Source: Candidatus Nitrosocosmicus sp. (GTDB lineage Archaea; Thermoproteota; Nitrososphaeria; Nitrososphaerales; Nitrososphaeraceae). Taken from it: a DNA stretch of 8,915 nucleotides. The notes beneath the pieces were generated by a model. The model was not told the origin of the DNA. It saw nothing but the letters and a program-made list of their open reading frames with translations, and searched no databases. Each line of letters starts with the position of its first letter. Position 1 is the first letter of the stretch. Location: assembly GCA_030452275.1 (NCBI GenBank), contig JAKDMR010000066.1, positions 1 to 8,915 of the forward strand, read 5' to 3'. The position numbers were made by a program, and so were the translations under genes. Positions 7,165 to 8,915 of this stretch are shown here, piece by piece.

Positions 7165-7172
7165 CGATTCGA
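7165..7172. repeat. right copy of 8-bp target-site duplication
   Basis: CGATTCGA, 7/8 identical to CTATTCGA at 6487-6494. It ends 10 bp before the TATA-like box of the Nudix gene. Confidence 0.65.
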
Positions 7173-7182
7173 TATGAACACG

Positions 7183-7191
7183 CTTTTATAA
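7183..7191 (+). promoter_or_regulatory. TATA-like box for the Nudix gene
   Basis: TTTTATAAT (about 7183-7191) lies 22-30 nt before the ATG at 7213. This spacing is why I prefer that ATG to the TTG at 7192, which lies right beside the box. The IS relic ends only about 20 bp upstream. Confidence 0.5.
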
Positions 7192-7212
7192 TTGTTAAAT
7201 TCATTCAAGGCA

Positions 7213-7662
7213 ATGTATGATGAAATTTCGGCTGGGGCTGTATTATATTTGGTTGACGAAAATTCCGAAATTATGTATTTGATCCTCAATTATAATTACG
7301 GACATTGGGATTTTCCCAAAGGTAATATGGAAATAGGGGAGACAGAGATAGACACCGTATTTAGAGAAGTTTCAGAAGAAACTGGAATCAAAGGCCTCCA
7401 AATAATCGACGGATTCAGACAACAAATTTCATATAAATATAGGAAAAAATCAAAATTAATAAATAAAGCTGTAATTTACTATTTGGCAGAAACTAATACA
7501 AAAAAAGTTGTTCTATCATTTGAGCACATAAATTTTGAATGGCAAACTTTTGAGCAGGCATTACAAAAACTTTCATTTGAAAACAGTAAACGAGTCTTAA
7601 TAATGGCCAATGAATTTCTACTGACAACAGAAAACATGAAGAGAAGTTCGATTAAATCCTAA
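7213..7662 (+). CDS. Nudix hydrolase, Ap4A-hydrolase-like
   Basis: A single Nudix domain with a complete Nudix box, G-x5-E-x7-REV-x-EE-x-GI, at residues 37-59 (numbered from this ATG), carrying the Mg-binding Glu cluster REVSEETG. The lead-in WDFPKGN (32-38) and the overall 149-aa length fit the bis(5'-nucleosyl)-tetraphosphatase branch, which cleaves Ap4A and similar dinucleotides in the cytoplasm; substrate is not certain from sequence. The frame extends up to a TTG at 7192 (156 aa), but ATG 7213, giving MYDEISAGAVLYL, matches the usual start of the family and has a TATA-like box at leaderless distance. The last 11 bases overlap the 3' end of the convergent broken nuclease gene. All family residues are intact despite the decayed surroundings. 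Confidence 0.9.
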   Translation: MYDEISAGAVLYLVDENSEIMYLILNYNYGHWDFPKGNMEIGETEIDTVFREVSEETGIKGLQIIDGFRQQISYKYRKKSKLINKAVIYYLAETNTKKVVLSFEHINFEWQTFEQALQKLSFENSKRVLIMANEFLLTTENMKRSSIKS

Positions 7663-8266
7663 AAAAATTTTGCTTATAGTTATCAAAGTCAATTAAGAAT
7701 GAGTTAAAAGAGCTTATTGGAACTATGGGTACCTGATCCACATATCGAAACTCATTAGACAAAAAAAGTAATAAAGACTGGAAAAGAAAATTCAATTCCA
7801 AATGATTTACTCTTTTCCATAAAGAGGATGCCTCGTTCTACCTGTTTATCTACCACGCGGGCCATTTCGGTGTAGGAATTTCCCTTCCAATGCTTACAAT
7901 CTATAACTAAAGCATTTTGTGATCCTATACCTACTATATCAATTTGCTGGGTGGGATGTTTAATGCTATAGTTTTTGTATACCACATAGTTATGAAATTT
8001 CATTATTTCAGAAGTAAATAGTTCAAAATCCCTCCAGTCTATTAACTTACAGTCAAAATATCTACTCCACATTCAACTGCAGCTAACGCAATTATGATCT
8101 TATTATAGGAAGAGGCGTCTAATTGCTTTTCTTTTATTGCTATCCCTCTTGCGCACAGAAAATCTATAAATTCTATGGTCGAAAAACTATTATTGATTGC
8201 AATTTTGTCTATGTTTGAGTTAAATTCTTTTAGTAGTTTGATGAGTGAATTAGGGTTGATTTTCAA
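7652..8266 (-). pseudogene. PD-(D/E)XK nuclease-like gene split over three frames
   Basis: Three successive minus-strand frames read as one protein of about 205 residues. Piece 1 (8266-8045, TTG start) runs from MKINPNSLIKLLKEF to AAVECGVDILTVS, then TAA. Piece 2 (about 8050-7758) begins KLIDWRDFELFTSEIMKF and carries the nuclease-like core: QQIDIVGI followed by ALVIDCKHW, the D...(D/E)-x-K pattern of restriction-type endonucleases. Piece 3 (about 7765-7652) ends the protein, with SNEFRYVDQVPIVPIS and a tail YKQNFFRI before TAA. The first frameshift lies near 8044-8050; the second fits one extra T in the seven-T run at 7767-7761. The core resembles Mrr/RecB-like nucleases; target and role are unknown. 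Two separate lesions suggest a dead gene, though sequencing error or slippage cannot be excluded. Its 3' end overlaps the Nudix gene by 11 bp. Confidence 0.72.
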
Positions 8267-8277
8267 AATAATTGGGT

Positions 8278-8286
8278 AAAAAAAAA
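8278..8286 (-). terminator. oligo-T terminator-like run after the cupredoxin gene
   Basis: Nine consecutive T on the minus strand, 11 nt after the cupredoxin TAA. Archaeal transcription commonly ends at such T tracts. It also lies inside the promoter region of the next minus-strand gene. Confidence 0.45.
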
Positions 8287-8293
8287 TTATAAA
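8287..8293 (-). promoter_or_regulatory. TATA-like box for the nuclease-like gene
   Basis: On the minus strand TTTATAA lies 21-27 nt before the TTG at 8266, which supports TTG as the (possibly degraded) start. It begins only a few bases after the cupredoxin stop codon. Confidence 0.35.
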
Positions 8294-8296
8294 ATC

Positions 8297-8704
8297 TTAT
8301 TTTACTATTACTGTACCAACCATACCTGGATGCAAAATGCAATAATACGGATACTCGCCAGTCATATCAAATTTGTGTTCAAAGGTTTTTCCTTTGCTAG
8401 TCAGTGCTGTTGGACCAGCTAGACCTGAATCAAAATCCTTCCCGACGTTTGCTGCACCGACGGTTCCAGATGTTACAGTATGGAAAGCGGAATCATCGTT
8501 TGTCCAAACTACTGTTTGACCGACAGCGGCTTCAATAGGATTTGGGCTGTATGCTGTATCAGTCAAAGTAGATGCTCCTGGAACTATGGATGCCTGTACT
8601 TTATCGGACTGAGCAAAAACACTAACGTTTCCACTTGCTCCAATAACTATTACACTAAGGATTGCAAGTAAACTTGCTGCAAGATAAATTGGTTTATTTA
8701 CCAT
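8297..8704 (-). CDS. secreted plastocyanin-like blue copper protein
   Basis: A small type 1 copper protein expected on the outer face of the membrane or in the pseudoperiplasm, where it would carry electrons. Residues 1-31 form a signal peptide: Lys4, a hydrophobic stretch about 6-22, and a likely cleavage region near VSVFAQ. The mature domain is a single cupredoxin fold with all four copper ligands visible: His75 in SAFHTV, and Cys122, His125 and Met128 in YYCILHPGM. AVGQTVVWTNDD (60-71) is the usual strand before the first His. The frame reaches a GTG at 8731 (144 aa), but the TATA-like box at about 8740 would start transcription downstream of that GTG, and ATG 8704 gives a normal signal peptide, so 135 aa is preferred. 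Ammonia-oxidising archaea carry many such proteins, and the redox partner cannot be told. Confidence 0.93.
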   Translation of the reverse strand: MVNKPIYLAASLLAILSVIVIGASGNVSVFAQSDKVQASIVPGASTLTDTAYSPNPIEAAVGQTVVWTNDDSAFHTVTSGTVGAANVGKDFDSGLAGPTALTSKGKTFEHKFDMTGEYPYYCILHPGMVGTVIVK

Positions 8705-8740
8705 TTTTATCAATCTTAAATTAAAATTCACTGTAATAAA

Positions 8741-8748
8741 TATTATAA
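8741..8748 (-). promoter_or_regulatory. TATA-like box for the cupredoxin gene
   Basis: TTATAATA on the minus strand, with an alternative TTTATTAC at 8733-8740. Either would start transcription about 7-16 nt before ATG 8704, a very short leader. Confidence 0.4.
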
Positions 8749-8882
8749 GATTAAACTGGTAGAAATTAATGTATTATCATTCACTTAATAAATATATTTA
8801 ACCTATTGAACAGCAAGGATAATTTGCCGATTCAAAGTGAATGAGTTCATCACCCTGCTACAGGGGATCAAGCATTTTCCTA

Positions 8883-8897
8883 TTTCGGATTCCGAAA
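8883..8897. promoter_or_regulatory. 15-bp palindrome, operator-like
   Basis: TTTCGGATTCCGAAA has perfect 7-bp arms around one central base. It lies six bases before the TATA-like run at 8904-8915, where a dimeric regulator or a TFB-region competitor could act. No regulator gene is in view, so the bound protein is unknown. Confidence 0.45.
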
Positions 8898-8903
8898 AAA
8901 GGG

Positions 8904-8915
8904 TATTATATAATA
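8904..8915. promoter_or_regulatory. strong TATA-like box at the right edge
   Basis: TATTATATAATA is itself a perfect palindrome, so direction cannot be read from it. With the 15-bp palindrome on its left, it probably serves a plus-strand gene beginning beyond the window. Confidence 0.4.

Noticed and set aside
7192..7212. TTG start for the Nudix gene
   Set aside because: It lies directly beside the TATA-like box, so a transcript from that promoter would not include it; ATG 7213 fits both spacing and family N-terminus.
8705..8731. GTG start for the cupredoxin
   Set aside because: It lies at or before the likely transcription start and would add nine residues ahead of an already normal signal peptide.
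8851..8866. CCCTG-CTA-CAGGG hairpin
   Set aside because: Only five base pairs, no T tract and no gene end close by; not enough to call a terminator or operator.
1..8915. CRISPR arrays, tRNA or rRNA genes, complete defence cassette
   Set aside because: I saw no regularly spaced repeats and no cloverleaf or rRNA-like sequence, and the only nuclease-like gene is broken and lacks a methylase or other partner.

Overview
The window looks like a low-GC chromosome segment from an ammonia-oxidising archaeon (class Nitrososphaeria, formerly Thaumarchaeota). This rests on an MptE-like pterin pyrophosphokinase, a DUF373 membrane protein, an archaeal-type cis-prenyltransferase, a small secreted plastocyanin-like cupredoxin, TATA-like boxes about 20-35 nt before most starts, and the absence of Shine-Dalgarno sequences, which fits leaderless transcripts. 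The low GC content resembles the Nitrosocosmicus group of soil AOA, but the genus is inference.

Layout. Positions 1-244 hold no convincing gene. A 219-residue protein of unknown function (245-904) overlaps guaA (GMP synthase, 904-2439) by one base. After a short gap come two minus-strand genes that overlap by 4 bp: an MptE-like 6-hydroxymethylpterin pyrophosphokinase (3570-2791) and a 72-residue two-helix membrane protein (2794-2576). A divergent promoter region separates them from a CoA-binding-domain protein (3699-4136). Next, on the plus strand, are a six-helix DUF373 protein (4231-5415) and a cis-prenyl diphosphate synthase (5458-6267), followed by a 50-codon acidic gene that standard ORF length cut-offs miss (6310-6462).

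The right third is an accessory and decayed zone. A dead IS6-like element fills 6495-7164; its terminal inverted repeats and a 7/8-matching 8-bp target duplication are still readable, but its transposase is broken by an in-frame stop and two frameshifts. It landed just upstream of the promoter of a Nudix (Ap4A-hydrolase-like) gene (7213-7662). Convergent with that gene, and overlapping its last 11 bases, is a PD-(D/E)XK nuclease-like gene (8266-7652) split over three reading frames, whose last piece lies in a frame no simple ORF call would join. A secreted plastocyanin-like protein (8704-8297) follows. The right edge holds a 15-bp palindrome six bases before a strong TATA-like box, probably the regulated promoter of a gene beyond the window.

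Functionally the intact genes are mostly housekeeping: purine nucleotide synthesis, pterin cofactor synthesis, polyprenyl lipid-carrier synthesis, dinucleotide clean-up and copper-protein electron transfer. No complete new defence or mobile system is evident. The most interesting items are the three-frame nuclease relic, the IS relic with preserved ends, the operator-like palindrome, and several small or unknown genes in conserved-looking arrangements.
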